DNA of 64,000 nucleotides from positions 448,722 through 512,721 of the forward strand of contig NW_019774514.1 of NCBI RefSeq assembly GCF_001039355.2. The letters are read 5' to 3'. The notes under the pieces were generated by a model, which worked only from the letters and a program-made list of their open reading frames with translations, ran no database searches and had not been told where the DNA came from. Made by a program: the position numbers and the translations under genes. Source of the stretch: Lingula anatina (lineage: Eukaryota > Brachiopoda > Lingulata > Lingulida > Lingulidae). Below are positions 52,292 through 64,000 of the stretch, piece by piece; position 1 is the stretch's first letter, and each line of letters begins with the position of its first letter.

Positions 52292-55200
52292 AAATAGCTA
52301 AACAGCTGAACTAACTGGGAAGTGTTGTAGTGCCCCCTGCAATGGTGGGCAATCTACTAGCTGGAGCTGGGACATAACTGGGCCCTGTGTGTGGTAAAGA
52401 ACCACCTGCTGATGCTGTTTGTGACGTTGGGCGCTGAAAATATAATTTAAAAACAAAGTCATTATAAATAAAATATTTAAAGCAAACAAAAAATAGTAAA
52501 ACAATAAAAATATTTCCAAAATCAAAAACAAACTTTTCTAAATTCATATTTTGCTTCATAAATTTAAGTATCTCAAATTTCAATATTGTGAGTAAACTCT
52601 TATCTTCATGAAGAGAAAACGGTCCAAACAAACAAGCAAACAAGGCACCCTTCATTTCCTTGAACAGTTTAGTTGTTCACTTATTTCAAACATTAATTTA
52701 ATTTCCACAGTTTAAACAACACATCTACTCACTTTGTTGCATCAAATATGACAGGAATTATTGGATTATTCATTTTAAGACCAAAGAAAAAAATGTTTTA
52801 GCCAAGTAATGCTAGACATTATGCTTAATACTTCCTCCTTTTTGCCAATTCACAATGATTCCAAAAGTTAATTGGTTGAAAAAAACTCATGTGTCTCTCG
52901 CAATATTTCTGCCTGACACCCGAGTTGAAAATGTACTCACAGGAGTAGCAGGTGAAAACAGTCCAGCAGCATAATCTGGAGTGGCAGAGGCTTGGTCTTT
53001 TTCTTTCTTCTGTTGTTCTGTTGCTTCTTGATCTATTGAGAATGAAATACATCACTATTTAAATTTATATGTGTACCAAAACATACTAGAAACACTATTC
53101 TGTTTCACTAAAAGCAGATAATAGATATTTCCAAGTTAAAATGTCAAAGACAGTACTGTTTTTAGAGATATAGAGTAGAGATTAAGATGTTTTACTGTTG
53201 TGACTCATTATTTATGTTTGTAAATTACCTGCTTGTTTTTTCCTCCTTTTAGCTTCTTTTCCTCCAACTGGCTGTTCTGTGATGTCTAACAACTAAAAAT
53301 ACCATTAATCTTCATTAATAAATTACTTAAAATATTTACCTGGGGTGAAATAGCAATATGCTATCAGTATGTGACATGTACTTTTGTGAAATAAGTTTGG
53401 TCTTTATTCATTTGGTGAATATCTTTAATTTAATGGCAAACTCGTAATATCTTTTTCGCAAATTCTTTGCTTATTTTCTGAGAAAGTTACCTTGATTCCC
53501 CCACTCTTCCTTGCCCCAGTAGGAGTCCTATGTGACAGAGGAGTACCTCCTAGTCTGTTCCCTATGGCAGCAGGAGCTCTGAAGCCAGTTTTATTTGGTA
53601 TGCCTTTAAGAGGTGCTGGTAAAAAGAAATATGAAGTCAGAACAATCACTGTTTATAAGTTCAAAATATTTTCTCTGCACTTTCATTAGATCAACTATTG
53701 TTAGCAAACATACAAAATTTTCAGTGCACCTTCATTTCCAGCTGAAGTAATGAAAATAATGACCCCCATGCATGATACTAGCTTGAGTGACAATTGATCT
53801 TGCACAAATTCTTATGACAGGTAACAAGATGGCATTTATTTTTAAACAACACTTTCAAGAAATCTAAGCTATCAACAAACTGAAGTACTGACAGTAACTG
53901 GTGGTGCACATATCAACAACTTTATTTTACACATTTAGGAATTTCTCTGACATATTACTTACTTGTGTCATCCATCTTTTTAGCAAAACTTCTTACTTTG
54001 ATTGGCAGCGAATGTGTAGTTGTTCCCTTCTTTACATTGTTTGCAGCTTCAGTGGCTTTAAGTAAAAGAAATTGGTGAATAAGAAACTGAATTTAAAGAC
54101 TTGTTTTTAAGTGAAACTTAAATAATATATCTGACTCCATAAAGACCCATTATATAAAAATTTCTTGTCTCTACTATAGGAGCCTTGCATGTATGCTAAA
54201 GTTCTGCAATAAACTGATGAAAAGAAGAATGTCTTCTTTTGGCTGGTGTAATCAAGTTTTTAAATTGATTCAAAAATATTTTTCATAAAATCATACATTT
54301 CTGTAGAAGTTCCACTCTGAGTGCTGCTGATTTAGGTTTTCTTTTTAAAGCAAAATGCTTCACAGGTTGTGGTGGTTGGCCAGCTAGAGAGGTTAATGCT
54401 TTGGTGTTTAGATATAAACATTCTAATGGCAGCATCCCAGCATCTGCAGATTTTTTTACTGAAAATGAAAAAAAATCTAATTACATGTACAAATAGGTAC
54501 AAGTATCTTAACCTAATCCAAGGTCTTTAAAAATAAATGTCCTATTCAACAAATTCATACTTATAACTCCATAGGGTTTCTCACAGTATAAAAAGGCATG
54601 TTTTCACTGTATTAGTATTGGGACATGTTTATGGGTATTTATTTCCAACCTTTTTAAACAAGTGAACAGAAACAGTTTATCAGGTATCTGACTTCAACAT
54701 ATGCATTAATCTTTCCACTTCACAAATTGCCAGTATGTGCACTTTTTCCACACAAACCTTATTAGTGCTGTAACAAAAATTAAATTATTTTAAACAGTAC
54801 ACCTTATTGCAATTCCATACTCTAAAAATTATAATTAATCATAAAAAAAATACAAACCGAGCTTCTTCAGATCTGTAACAATGGATGAGAATGTTGGATT
54901 TGTATCATCCAACTGGAGATTCAGAGCACCAGTTGACGGAAAAGACCGTAAAATATCTGCCACAGTGGAGACCCACTGGTCACTGTCATTGGAAGCCAGC
55001 TCCAGGATTTCTTCCAGGTCCACCTTCCACTGAAATCAATAAACCGCCGTCAAGCAAGCATAATTCCTTGATATGGTTCATGAACGTAATAATTCTTTTC
55101 GCAAAAGATCCCGAGTTAAGCATTTTTTAAAAAAGATTTCACTGAAAAGTAGGGTTATAAAAACTATTGTAGTGTGTTTACTATTCACTAACCTCTTCCA

Positions 55201-55399
55201 CATTGCGCCTTGCAAGGTGCAGAAAAGACAGCATCAGTTTGACTTTAACGTGTGGTTGCAGCGCTTGAAAACAACCCAATATACTCTGTAGCTTATCTTG
55301 TGTAAGTTGAGAACATATGGACCTTCCAGACCAAAAATCATCAGTAGAACCCAACTTATTGTGGAGCCACAGCGCAGTGTCCCCTTCTCGAGAGGCCAT
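50751..55399 (-). CDS. NELFA: Negative elongation factor complex subunit A
   Basis: NELF-A is part of the NELF complex (A, B, C/D, E), which with DSIF holds RNA polymerase II in promoter-proximal pause. Eleven exons in minus order, 55399-55193, 55029-54858, 54458-54297, 54055-53963, 53615-53491, 53292-53229, 53032-52941, 52433-52316, 51985-51789, 51400-51301 and 50944-50751, give 507 residues (human 528). The N-terminus (REGDTALWLHNKLGSTDDFW; WVSTVADILRSFPSTGALNL) is the NELF-C-binding helical domain. Next are FALKRKPKSAALRVELLQK, PLKGIPNKTGFRAP, LLDI and TPDYAAGL. A low-complexity part follows with a long Gln-rich run encoded at about 51800-51950. The C-terminus REQMMEAQEMFRTSNKVTRP and ALILGFMAGAREN is the most conserved portion. 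The start ATG matches the vertebrate start. The acceptor at 51985 was chosen because the alternative seven bases further on breaks the frame. Confidence 0.96.
52254..52286. repeat. (AC)n microsatellite
   Basis: About 16 AC units lie in the NELFA intron directly downstream (minus sense) of the exon ending at 52316. Confidence 0.95.
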
Positions 55400-55500
55400 A
55401 TTGAATTTGCCTTATTCCCAACCGCCATGTTTGCGCGAAAATTAGTTCCGGGGAACCATTGCATTGGTTATAGTTACATTTACCACTCATTTTCGCTAGA
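55400..55500 (-). promoter_or_regulatory. NELFA proximal promoter / 5' UTR
   Basis: Immediately upstream of the NELFA ATG are GCCATATT, CGCCATGTTT (YY1-like CCAT cores) and TTTGCGCGAAAA (55429-55440). The last fits the E2F consensus TTTSSCGC and is CpG-containing. The transcription start is not visible, and the function is inferred from the motifs only. Confidence 0.4.
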
Positions 55501-58500
55501 CATCATGTTTCAGAATAATTTTTGTAACCATCATCTTTGAAAATTTCTTAATAAATGCCAATAATCATTTTTATTAACTATAAGTGTTGTGGAAGTTTTC
55601 TTCATATGGAACCAAGTTATTTGACTAGCTGTTATACCAGTATCTGGTGACGTCACATATAGCAAAGAACGGTTTCGTAGGCCTGTATCAGAGACTAGTT
55701 TCATGTTATTTTAGCAAGTAAAATTAATTTTATCTAGGTGAAACTGACAGAGAGCAATAGATGTATAATTTGCAAATCTAAAAAAAGGGGAAACTTGAAT
55801 TCGACTGATTGTTATTTATTGATTTTGATAGCTGTTTATATTACATTTTTCATAAAGTGAAAGCGGCACGTGGTTTTGAATTGATGTAAAGACATAGGCC
55901 TACATCCAAATAAATTTGTAATTAAATGGACAGGTTGTTCATAGAGTCAGCTACTTCAAAATAATCATGAAACTTGAATGAATCATTGAAGAAGCTGGCG
56001 GTTCACTGCGTTCTCCTAGCCATTCAATTGTCAACAATATTGCTGCTGTTTGCAGTTAGAGGACCCATCTCAAGCTCTTCTTCGGCCAACACTTCTTGTC
56101 ATGACAAAACGTCGAATATGCCATTTAGTCAGTAAGATATGTCTCTTTATAACAAGTTTTACTGCATATTTGCGGAAAATGTAGATCGAAATAAAGCCAC
56201 CAAAATCTTCACAAACTGTTCTCCACACTAGGCCTATTCTTATATTAGGCCTAATAAAATTCGGTACGTCCCTTTTTAATTTTACGTAACTTTGGTTCAA
56301 AGTTATCTTTATCTTTTCCTATATTCTGATTTTTCTATCTAATTACTTGATGTTCTGCTAAAATTTATATTGTTGCGTCTGTAAGTACATGTTACTTGTA
56401 CAAGTGTCAATTTTGTTTGTTTATCATATGTTCAATGCCTTGTACACTGCATCGAATCCTTTATCTCCCAAAATCGGAATCATCGTGTCTTCCTTCCAGA
56501 AAAGAGCCATAACGCTACATATTAATTAGGGAAATTGAAGGAAAAAGGGGTCAAATTCGTTTTGTCTAGAGGTTTTTATTAATTTGAAAAGATTGAAACC
56601 ATGTTCCTTGTCGTCAGGGCGTTTTTTTTTTTTTTTTTCATATTCTTGATGGGTAAAGTATAAAATGTCCTGATTAACATTAACCTGAAAATACACCTTT
56701 GCTGGTGAAATGCACATCAAACAGATATAAATGAACCACAATTTGATTTTTGTTATGCGAAAAAAAGCAATAACTCGCTTCGTTTTCCAGTCTGAACGTT
56801 TCTCTGTGAAAAATATACATGTAACTGTATTTCATGCCTAAGAAAGCCATATATAACGCAATAATTATTACCGACAAAATTTACTCAAATTAAAAATTGC
56901 CTTATTCGCTTGCGAGCAGCTTATCACAAATAGCTTTAGCGTTACTTAGTAACGCCTGCACACGCCATTGGCGTCGCAATACGTTTAACACTTGAAGATG
57001 TCTATCATATATGCGACGTATTATAAGAGAAATGGACGTTTTTAAACATGTTTACAGTTTTAAGGTTTAAAGAAAATCATTACTAATAAAAGCAGGAAAT
57101 AATTTTGATAAATGCCACATTATTATCCTGCTTGTTACTTGTTCACCTGTGAGTGACACCTACAGACTGAAGAAACGATAAAATTGTCTATTTTTAAAGG
57201 ATTAAAATTGGTTTTTATCGGTGTTTAGGAAATATGTTATATAAATGAAAAAGAAGCTAAATATGGACTTTAAATAAATTTTGATTTCATATAGATCAAC
57301 ATATTATAGAAAGTTCAAAATTACGTTTCCACAGCTACACAAAGATGATAAAATAAAGGACGCATAGCTGCACCTGTGACAAAACCTTGAGACCGACAAA
57401 TAAAGGTTTGGTCAAACGAACAGTGTTTTTATGAAGTCCATCACTGGAACAGAACAGTTGTGCAGTGCTATACTCATTACTCCCACAGAGCGGTGCGAGT
57501 AATAGCGACCTGAAGCCATTTTAAAAATCTGCACGTGGTGACTTGCTAGTTTTCGATGATTATGTGACTTGGAATGGGTTAAACGAGAATCGTCATACTA
57601 TTTAGAGCAAGAAAGTACATGATGCAACTCCTTGTTTAACGCGAGGTCAACATAACTCGACCCCTCTTAGCGCAGTAGTCAACATGCAACGCCAAGAAAA
57701 CTTCGACACGATCTAGTGATTTACAGTCTACAGCAGAAGTGAGTCTTTTCTTATTTTATTCAAGTACTGAAAATTAATTTAGTTCCATTTTGCATGTCGT
57801 GTGTCGGTCAATGATGTGAGGAACGCATAAGACTGACATTTATGAAAATGCTTTGCGAAATAAACGTCAAATAAGCTTCGTCAATACTAGTATAGTGCAC
57901 AGATTTGACATAGAATGTCTGGATATTTCCTTAACAGACCAATTCACATTCGACTGTCATTTCTAGGACTGATAATAACAAAGATCACAAAAAAAAAAAA
58001 CGATCTTAATAATGACACGTGCAAATTGAAAATAACGTGGTTTTAATGCACCCTGGGCATCAAGATATCGCTTCGTTTCTCAAATACATGTCTAATACTA
58101 GTGGCAATGCTATACCCTAAGATCTATTATACAGGATGCTGTCATGACGTTGTGTTCGACTTCATGAAGTATTTTGACGATTTACAATGTTTTTATGCAG
58201 ATCATCCTTTTCATAGCTAATTTGGCATTAACAAGCGATCATATTTAGTAAACTTTTCCTTACTTGACATTCAAACTTCTAACACTTTTTATCATACAGG
58301 GTAGATATCTGTGTTCACAATGAGCGAAATGTGTACCAATCATAGATTAGTGGCAATGTGGTGTAAAAACGGGAAACTGTAAAGTAACTTTCCTTCTCGA
58401 TTTGTCTACATATACTTTATTTAATATGATACGTATAAATAATAAATAACTGTGAAGGGCCACCAGGAAATGCCAAGTATGTTAACCTCAGACTCATGAA

Positions 58501-58963
58501 AGAGGACTTAAAACTTGTACTTGGTTGATGTGTATGTTGTAAATGTACTTCATTCTGTGCATTAATGAGTGCTTCCTAAATCCGAAAAGATTGATCAAGT
58601 TAAATGGATGATTAAAGATTATCATAGATTTTGAAAGACTTGGCATGCAATTTTTCCATTACATTTCCTCTCCTAAAAAAAAAAAAATAATAAAATCTGT
58701 CCTCACTGTATACTTAATGCAAAATGTAAACAATATTTTTGTCAAGAATGAGATCCATAATCAGAGTTACAGGCTTCTTGCATCCTTAGAATGGAATTTT
58801 CTATAGATGAACTTATCATCCCTGTATTTCATCATCATTTTCCATAAAATCTCACTGTTAAGAGTACAACTGTCCTTATCAATATCACAGTTTGAGTCTG
58901 TAACAGTATGTACAATGTACATCTTATTTATTCAGAGTCCAATATTATAATCATGGTCTTTTA
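55501..58963. other. Gene-poor intergenic stretch
   Basis: I see no convincing coding exon on either strand. From about 56880 to 57740 CpG is somewhat more frequent than elsewhere. A donor-like AGAA|GTGAGT at 57738 follows a more GC-rich stretch (about 57590-57737), so a non-coding first exon on the plus strand is conceivable. CTTAGCGCAGTAG at about 57667 resembles a tRNA A box, but no intact tRNA follows. Confidence 0.35.
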
Positions 58964-59191
58964 CTATGAAAATGAGCTTTGTGCCATTTGTTGTGTTAGC
59001 TGCTGTGCCTCTTCTTCCTGTTTGCGCACTGTCTCTTGTGCCTCTTTTTGCATTTTCTCCAGTTTTTCTAAAGTCACTGATTTGAGTGGAAGGAGTTTTG
59101 GTTTGCAGAGCACTGTGGTTGGGATGTCTTCTTGATGCAGCATGCCCTGCTTTGGTAGGACTTCTCTTATTCCAGTTTTTGACTCGGGCAT
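58964..59191 (-). CDS. BBIP1: BBSome-interacting protein 1 (BBIP10)
   Basis: BBIP1 is a small subunit of the BBSome, the coat complex that moves membrane proteins in and out of cilia. It is needed for BBSome assembly. The frame of 75 residues starts at the ATG in [16 protein letters not shown], which aligns with the short human form ([16 protein letters not shown]). [20 protein letters not shown] and [20 protein letters not shown] follow; the last part is a helical, coiled-coil-like tail. All coding sequence lies in one exon with an acceptor (CTTTTACAG) whose exon begins at 59221. A non-coding first exon may end near 59905. AATAAA (complement of 58927-58932) lies about 30 bases after the stop, so the 3' UTR may be very short. 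Confidence 0.93.
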   Translation of the reverse strand: MPESKTGIREVLPKQGMLHQEDIPTTVLCKPKLLPLKSVTLEKLEKMQKEAQETVRKQEEEAQQLTQQMAQSSFS

Positions 59192-59445
59192 TTTGGACAG
59201 CACTTCAGCACTTGTCTTTATCTGTAAAAGTATGAACTATTGTCTTTAGATTATTTTTTATTATAAACTGTTTAAGATCCAAAATAAAATAATCTTTCAC
59301 ACTCAACTTAGTCACATTTAAATTGTTTAATCAATACCTTTCAAGTTAAATAAATCTTCATGAAATATAAGCAACATAAATTTTCACCATTCACACACAC
59401 ATCCACCAAGAAGACAGGAAATTATACTTGCTCTCAACCATCTAA

Positions 59446-59625
59446 ATGAACAGCTCAAATCAAGCACCAATCAAAAGAGACAACTTAATCGCAATGCTTC
59501 TGGCTTACACCACATGTGTTCAAGTATCAAGTTTCATTTTCTGGTTGGTGTTTCTGCTACAGAATTATTCGGCCCTGTTGCTCAAACAAAGAAACAAGCG
59601 GTTTCACCCCGAATCTGTCGCTGAA
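59446..59625 (+). CDS. Candidate orphan exon for a small membrane protein
   Basis: An ATG with A at -3 opens 60 codons that end at a consensus donor (GCTGAA|GTAAGT). Translation starts MNSSNQAPIKRDNLIAMLLA, followed by a hydrophobic stretch (about residues 15-48, including SSFIFWLVFLL) and a basic tail, LKQRNKRFHPESVAE. The base composition is richer than its flanks. It lies on the plus strand inside the probable BBIP1 first intron. I could not find the next exon or recognise a family, so this could be a real 5' exon or a chance frame. Confidence 0.3.
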
Positions 59626-60186
59626 GTAAGTTCTATCACATTTTTGTCGTTTTACATAGTCTAACTATCCCAAAGAGACTGTATCTGGATTCATTACGTT
59701 TTAAATGCATGTAAAACCTAGACGATAACAACTACCGTGAAGTGCATGGTACTAGTAACTAATGCAACTTACAAGTTATATGTGTATAAGATGTAGCTAC
59801 AGCTAAAATATAATCTGCAGGCGGTAAAACCTAAGTAGAAATCAACTCGTTGCAAAAAATGATTTTAATTACATTCATACCCCCTCACATATACCTTAAT
59901 TTACCTTTGTTTATGATATTTCAGAAGTCAACGTTTCAGCTTTGTTTGCTTCATTGGTATGCAGGCGTAGTAATAGATGTCGCTGTAGGCCAAGATAGAC
60001 CTATCAGTATATAATGTCGCCCTCATTCAGCGAACACGTACTGCAATAATGCACCGGCACTGCATGGTTATCAGTATTTATTGCGGTGCATCTGAATACT
60101 GTTCGTCAACTAAGAGGTCTGTCATTCAGTTATAATAATAATAATAATAATGATAATAATACTAGAAAAGCACTCCGAGAGCGCAG

Positions 60187-60389
60187 ACCTCCGCCAAGGC
60201 AGCGATTTTTGATTATTATATTGATTATTGATCCGGATCACACCATAAAACTAATTATCTCTTCCTTGGCCCACTTCTGACCTACCCTGAAAATTTCATC
60301 AAAATCGGTCCATAACTTTTTGAGTTATGTTGATGACAGACAAACAAACAGACAAACAGGGGTGAAAACATAACCTCCTTGGCGGAGGT
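60187..60389. mobile_element. Dispersed MITE-like repeat with ACCTCCGCCAAGG termini
   Basis: ACCTCCGCCAAGG at 60187-60199 is inverted at 60377-60389 (CCTTGGCGGAGGT). Between them is the conserved phrase AAAATTTCATCAAAATCGGT, then CATAACTTTTTGAGTTATG and a short CAAACAAACAGACAAACAGG run. I recall repeats with this core from many marine animal genomes and fish. It is non-coding. A (TAA)n run precedes it at about 60131-60170. Confidence 0.7.
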
Positions 60390-61047
60390 AACCAGAAAAA
60401 ACTTTTCTGCATTAACTTGTTTGCATTTTTCATTAGGCCTAACAACAGTGTTTATTGCAAAGAAATGTTTTTTACTGCAAAATACCTATTACGCTGACAG
60501 TTTGAATTGCGATACAGATCAATTTGGTTTCATATCTTACCCAATACATTTATTCACAGGCTGCTACATTATTTCATTTATTCATCTTATTCATTTTTTC
60601 TGGTATACAGATTTCGAAGGGATCCACAGGGTACCCGGTGTACCGGTAGTCTGGGATCGACTCCAAACTAACAAACATATATCAGTCGATCTTTGGGTTT
60701 AAAACATCAAGGCCTATAGGCCTACTGTGCGAGTTCTTTTCAATGTGAAATTTAATTTCATTAAAATTAAAATGTGTGCCTTTAAGTACGAACACAATCG
60801 ATTCTTTAAATTGGGTAAATTAAAATACTTTACGTCTGGATAATTCATTTATCATTATTTCATAGATTACTAGAATTGTAAATTTGCAATTTTTTTTTAT
60901 CCCATATGCCTCCTTCATAGGCCTACAGGTGTCTCGTCATTATTATCCATTTTTTAATCAGTGAGAAATCTGTACGTACATGTTCTTTTTAACCAAAACA
61001 TTTTACATCTCATTTCACGCATAAAGACCGAAAAACAGAAATATACC
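60390..61047. promoter_or_regulatory. Upstream region of METTL27
   Basis: I see no gene here. The region just before the METTL27 start has no obvious TATA box or CpG cluster, and a 107-codon plus frame at 60379-60702 has no recognisable similarity. The region is listed as the probable location of the METTL27 promoter and 5' UTR only by position. Confidence 0.3.
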
Positions 61048-63479
61048 ATGGCTCACTACGAAAAAGGAATGAAAGATGTTCCAGGTGAAGATATTCACGC
61101 GTACAACACAAATTATTCGGCGCACCGAGAAGGCATCGCACCCGAAGAAATGGTTGAAATTTACAACAAGTGGGGAGAAAACTATGAAAAGGTAATGAAA
61201 CGAAACCACGCTGTGTCTTCACTTTTCATACTATTTGCTTTATTAGCAGATCAAAAGTGAGAATGGCCTCTAATTTTTAAATACGCTTTGTTCTTTTTTT
61301 GCCTTGGCAATGCACGCAACTGCAGTAAATCCTGCTTCTGGATGATTGACATACATCGTCTTCTGAATGAGTCAAAATGAATTTATAGAACTGTACACTA
61401 CATCGGTCAATGCCTGGCCTTTTGTTTATTATCGAAATTATGGCTTAAATATTTAGCCTATACCTTCCAATGCAGTTGTAACTCTCCCGTTTGGAATGAG
61501 CAGATTCTTAACCTCTGCTACGATTCCCTCTCATATATAGTTTTTAATTATTTTATTCTCTATTCTCCTTTTCCATAGCCTTAAATTATTCTATTATTCT
61601 TTAAATCCGATCAGAACAAGACCCTTCCTAACTCCATGTACATACGCTTACTTGGATTTTTTTTTTTTTTTGAAGATCGAATAAAGATGTGATATGTGAA
61701 CCTTACAATAAATTTTAAAGAAAAAGAAAGACATTTGTGTCAAAACAATGCAACATTTATCACTTTACTGGTATTTCTTTCTAGTACCATATTAAGTGTA
61801 TTTAGGTGAATCAGTTTGAAAAAATTATTTAGAAATCATATTTTGTTATTAAGCACGGATTGATACTCTTACATACAAAAATGGCAGCTAAATTTGATCA
61901 GAAATTCAAAAATGAATCAAGAAAGCGTCTTTGTGCAATATTGAGCGAATAAGAAAAGTATAGCTGGGACTACGTTTATACTAGGATCCAACATGGGAAA
62001 AAAACACACCAGAGCTCCAGCCGCCCATTTGTACCCGCCGGTTTGCGACTGCAATTTTTGTGCTTGCTTTGCAACTCCGGTTTGTTAAGTTTCCTCAGCT
62101 TTTTAGACAGCGTCCAAAATTTGACGCATGCATGTTTTAATTCCCATTTTTCGGATTTGCTATGCACGTTTCCACTGGCATCACGTCACGAGAACGCGAC
62201 CAACCTCTGTTTTAAACAAGCGCTTCCCGCAGAAACTCGCCCGCCTACCTTTACTTTAATTTAGGTTTGCTTTTCTTTTAGGATTTTGCCGGGCGCTACA
62301 ATGGACCAGTTATAGCAGCAACTTCGTTGGCGGAGCACTTCGAGAAAGGCAGGCGTGATGCGTACGTCTTGGACGTCGCGGCAGGGACTGGTATGGTTGG
62401 CGAACAAGTGAGTCACACAATTGTCTATATTATCTCATATTTACCTAATAATTAAGATGCCTATGGACCACTTGCACGGTATATGTTCAAATTTTGTTTT
62501 TCTTGACGTTTCAGTGGGTATATCATTAGCTTATTATGGAGTGTTTGGATAAAAAATTGTCGGCATTTTATTTATTTTCCCAGTTGCATCATAGAGGTTT
62601 TACTGCCATCGACGGTCTAGATCCTTCCAAGACATTACTGAACATAGCAGAAAGGAAAAATATTTATGGGCGGTTAATTAATAGCTTCATTACCTCTGAA
62701 CCCACTGCCAGTATTGAAGAAGGTAATGAGAACATCGAAATCATAAAAGTTAAGTATTTCGTTTCAGCTTTTGATAAGACCATATGTTAAATTGAAGTTT
62801 ACTTACATCTAAACGAATTTTATTATTTATCGTACTTTTTTCTTAACGTTCTTATGACAATTAAAAAGAAGATATCGAGTATGAATAATGAAAAAGGCGC
62901 AGGAAATACGGTATAAAAGGAATATGCACCGTTCACTTCCAGACACGTACGATGCCATTGTAATTTCGGGCGGAATGGGAGAAGGGCATATAAAATGTTC
63001 AGCTCTAAATGAAATGATTCGAATAGTGAAAAAAGGTAATGTGATTTGCACAGGTAATAAACTTTGAACAGAAATAAGTCTTGGAGGTAAACAAGAGGCG
63101 AAATATGAGATCATCAGTAGGATAAATTAACAACTTATCTGACCAATACGCCAGTTATACAGATTTTCGATAATTTTTAGTTGCTCATTGTAAGTGTCGC
63201 TTATTTTTAGAATTTTGTAAAATGTCACATGTAACCTTTATTTTTTCATATATATTTAAAATTCCCAATCACGTTGTGCTTTTTTTGTTTGTTTTAGGAG
63301 GTCTTATTTGTATCGTCATGAGAGAAGAATACCTTGATTATGTAGAGGAATATAAAAACCTGGAGCCATATATGAAGCAGCTTGAAATAGAGGGAAAGTG
63401 GGAAAAGATGGAGCGCAAAGTAGTACCAAATTACTCATTCCAAAAAAATGGGATAGTCTTTACTTACAAGGTGCTGTAG
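61048..63479 (+). CDS. METTL27: Methyltransferase-like protein 27 (WBSCR27 family)
   Basis: This is a class I SAM-dependent methyltransferase fold whose substrate in animals is not established. Five exons, 61048-61191, 62282-62407, 62584-62722, 62943-63035 and 63298-63479, join in phase to 227 residues (human about 245). The start has a strong Kozak context (ACCATGG). Residues 77-90 read VLDVAAGTGMVGEQ, the SAM-binding motif I with D79, G83 and G85. The acidic loop after strand 2 is GLDPSKTLL, with D103. DTYDAIVISGGMGEGHI (from about residue 137) is the post-II/motif IV region. The N-terminal part (VEIYNKWGENYEKDFAGRYNGP) is typical of the METTL27/Williams-Beuren family. AATAAA at 63600-63605 follows the stop by about 120 bases. 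The long first intron contains a more GC-rich patch at about 61970-62250. Confidence 0.92.
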
Positions 63480-64000
63480 ATATTCATTCCAAAATCATGA
63501 CAGCTTTTTTTATATGCAAGCCATTTAGGTTATAAGAGAAGAGTTTATTTAGCCAATTACAAAAATCGGAAATCATTTTCCTTTTGGAGCAAGTTTGATA
63601 ATAAACAGAGATAAAGTAATATACATAGCATGCCACAAGCACCTATTCTAAGTGGCCACTGTTGATTTATACTAAGGGCATATAGGTAATATGACATCCT
63701 TGGTACTATGCATCTTACACACTCTCTCCTGGGTGTTGATTTTTGCTGCAATTTATGAAAAAGACTTTTTACAATTTTATTTGCCAAGCTTTTTTCTGTA
63801 CTAAGCACTGGTGTATGGCACAATTAAATTTGCTTAAGAACTAGATCACATAAATGATCTATTTACTTGATAAAAATACTACTATTTTGTCTTTAAAATC
63901 TGTCTGAAGAATTCCATATTATATCCAACATATCCCCATATTATGTACTGTGTACCCATACCCATTCTCTTGTACTGTGTAATGTTAGTTTATATCCATT
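63480..64000. other. 3' flank of METTL27
   Basis: This contains the METTL27 3' UTR with a candidate AATAAA at 63600-63605. I see no further exon before the window ends. Confidence 0.5.

Noticed and set aside
57664-57720. tRNA-Met-like gene
   Set aside because: Only the A-box-like word fits. There is no acceptor stem, no anticodon arm and no proper B box (GGTTCGANTCC).
58964-59203. BBIP1 start at 59203
   Set aside because: The codon there is GTG. The ATG at 59191 matches the human short-form start.

Overview
The window is animal nuclear DNA. It is AT-rich, with many short GT-AG exons, introns of roughly 0.1-2.5 kb, microsatellites and several non-autonomous transposons. Gene content (PDE8, snurportin-1, NAA35, a TRPM channel, NELF-A, BBIP1, METTL27) and the repeat types suggest a marine invertebrate, perhaps a lophotrochozoan or invertebrate deuterostome. 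The sequence alone does not fix the phylum. Each multi-exon model below was built by joining exons on splice sites, reading phase and remembered family similarity. No alignment program or transcript data was used.

Layout from left to right: the 3' two thirds of a PDE8-type cAMP phosphodiesterase (+, 1263-9075, 5' end outside the window); a convergent 3' region; snurportin-1 (-, 12172-15520); a short head-to-head promoter; NAA35, the NatC auxiliary subunit (+, 16797-24140); a 2.7-kb foldback element made of ~175-bp monomers (24373-27055); an unrecognised five-exon gene for a 122-residue protein (-, 28435-30217); a second head-to-head promoter; a 25-exon TRPM channel (+, 31776-48061); a repeat-bearing 3' region with two MITE-like elements; NELF-A (-, 50751-55399); a 3.5-kb gene-poor stretch; BBIP1 (-, 58964-59191); and METTL27 (+, 61048-63479).

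The genes do not form one pathway. They are housekeeping, RNA-processing and transcription, ciliary and signalling genes, with two short divergent promoter pairs (SNUPN/NAA35 and small protein/TRPM). The most notable observations are: (1) a pair of duplicated exons in the TRPM gene just after the TRP helix, whose phases allow exactly one of the two to be used; (2) the foldback element, in which most monomers carry a YY1-like AAGATGGC motif; (3) the small unknown protein with a Cys2-His2-like tail; (4) an open frame continuing past the PDE8 stop codon. Two direct repeats that abut single N bases look like assembly artefacts.
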